Origin: Saprospiraceae bacterium
GTDB lineage: Bacteria; Bacteroidota; Bacteroidia; Chitinophagales; Saprospiraceae
DNA length: 15,415 nt
Reading direction: 5' to 3'
Assembly: GCA_013361075.1 (NCBI GenBank)
Contig: JABWAJ010000071.1
Span: forward strand, 1-15,415
In this document: piece after piece, positions 14,919 through 15,415 of the stretch
How positions within the stretch are numbered: the first letter of the stretch is position 1
How the letters are laid out: each line of letters starts with the position of its first letter
Translations under genes and position numbers: made by a program
Notes under the pieces: model-generated
The model's input: the letters and a program-made list of their open reading frames with translations, nothing else
What the model was told of the DNA's origin: nothing
The model's database searches: none

Positions 14919-15311
14919 CGCCTGCCCTCGCCCCACCTGACTCCTGAACTTGTGAAAGACCTGCTGCGGAAACATCTGGATAGACGCGGCTTTCAGGACA
15001 TCGAGATTGTGGAGATTGGCGGCGAAAACCCCAGTATGTTACAGGCAGGCGATACGGCTATTAAACAGGCAGCACTTCAAGCCTACAGGCGTGAACTGAA
15101 CATTGAGCCTGTGGTTGAACCCTGGATGCGCGGCAGCGGCCCCATCTATGCCCTCAGCGACTACATTCAAGTGCCGGTCATTTGTGCGGGGACACTCTGG
15201 CATCCCAATTCCCGCGCCCATGCACCCAACGAGAATATTCTGGAAAAGGATTATTTTGATAACATGCGCCTGATGGCCGGACTAATAGAAGCATTTGCCG
15301 CAAATGCTTGA
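14919..15311 (+). pseudogene. C-terminal fragment of an M20-family metallopeptidase
   Basis: About 130 residues match the last quarter of M20 peptidases (acetylornithine deacetylase/desuccinylase/dipeptidase group). LTPELVKDLLRKHLDRRGF looks like the end of the dimerisation domain. GSGPIYALSDYIQVPVICAG and HPNSRAHAPNENI are the final part of the catalytic domain, where the last His is a typical zinc ligand. A whole protein would have about 450 residues, so roughly 320 are missing, including most of the metal site and the general base. The frame is open back to a stop at 14856-14858 but has no ATG; GTG 14952 is the first usable start and lies inside the dimerisation domain. Family-like sequence begins at about 14919-14931, exactly where the divergent minus-strand gene loses its 5' end. 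It is presumably inactive, or an artefact of assembly. Confidence 0.7.
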
Positions 15312-15343
15312 CACCCTTTCAGGCCGTTGTTAGACTGGTAATT

Positions 15344-15397
15344 ATGAATGGCAGGCTGATTATCCTCTTTGGGCTGTCTAGCTCCTCTGGTCGGTAA
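15344..15397 (+). pseudogene. Possible start of a P-loop protein, stopping after 17 codons
   Basis: ATG 15344 begins MNGRLIILFGLSSSGR and then meets TAA at 15395-15397. The opening resembles the first strand and phosphate-binding loop (GxxxxGK) of small P-loop kinases and chloramphenicol phosphotransferase-like proteins, with Arg instead of Lys. No shifted frame in the remaining 18 bases clearly restores the motif. It could be a gene with a frameshift or a chance short frame. The rest of 15312-15415 holds no other gene that I can see. Confidence 0.25.
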
Positions 15398-15415
15398 CAC
15401 GCACCAGGGTTTATG

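Noticed and set aside
14218..14940. A 240-codon open frame on the plus strand
   Set aside because: It is antisense to the His/Tyr/Trp-rich gene. Its composition (many Ile, Val, Pro, Arg) reflects that gene's codons read backwards, and no domain or leader is seen.
1..15415. CRISPR arrays, tRNA or rRNA genes, insertion sequences
   Set aside because: No regularly spaced repeats, cloverleaf candidates, transposase frames or terminal inverted repeats with target duplications were recognised.

Overview
The window looks like a piece of a Bacteroidota chromosome, probably Saprospiria-like. This is inferred from Bacteroidota-type promoter boxes (TAnnTTTG-like, 13-18 bases before start codons), the absence of clear Shine-Dalgarno sequences, several signal-peptide-bearing outer-membrane beta-barrels, and protein types common in that phylum. 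No rRNA, tRNA, insertion sequence or CRISPR array was seen, and no stretch over 300 bases lacks a gene.

Layout, left to right. At 1-146 is the C-terminal end of an unrecognised plus-strand gene. At 290-1954 is an exported M1-family zinc aminopeptidase. It converges, six bases apart, with a minus-strand AAA+ ATPase of the AAA_14/DUF4143 type (1961-3127) whose promoter carries a perfect 11-bp inverted repeat. At 3311-5459 are a small outer-membrane beta-barrel and, 7 bases downstream, a divergent pyruvate kinase with an N-terminal extension and no C-terminal domain. At 5532-8205 is a minus-strand two-gene operon: a transthyretin-like/CARDB-like protein followed by a zinc-dependent phospholipase C-like protein. 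Neither shows a signal peptide.

At 8348-13519 is the most coherent system, a five-gene plus-strand operon. It encodes a periplasmic LolA-like carrier (COG2834 type), two FtsX/LolC-E-type permeases, a LolD/MacB-type ATPase, and an outer-membrane beta-barrel. Together these would span inner membrane, periplasm and outer membrane, which suggests a dedicated route for a lipid, lipoprotein or other hydrophobic cargo. The cargo cannot be read from the sequence.

At 13576-15311 are two divergent genes that both lack their 5' ends at the same point (about 14,905-14,945). One is a minus-strand protein with a His/Tyr/Trp-rich middle, the other the last quarter of an M20 metallopeptidase. This is either a deletion scar or an assembly chimera. 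The last 100 bases hold a possible P-loop protein start that stops after 17 codons. The best candidates for undescribed biology are the LolA/ABC/barrel operon and the phospholipase-like/CARDB pair. The truncated junction should be checked for assembly error before it is interpreted.
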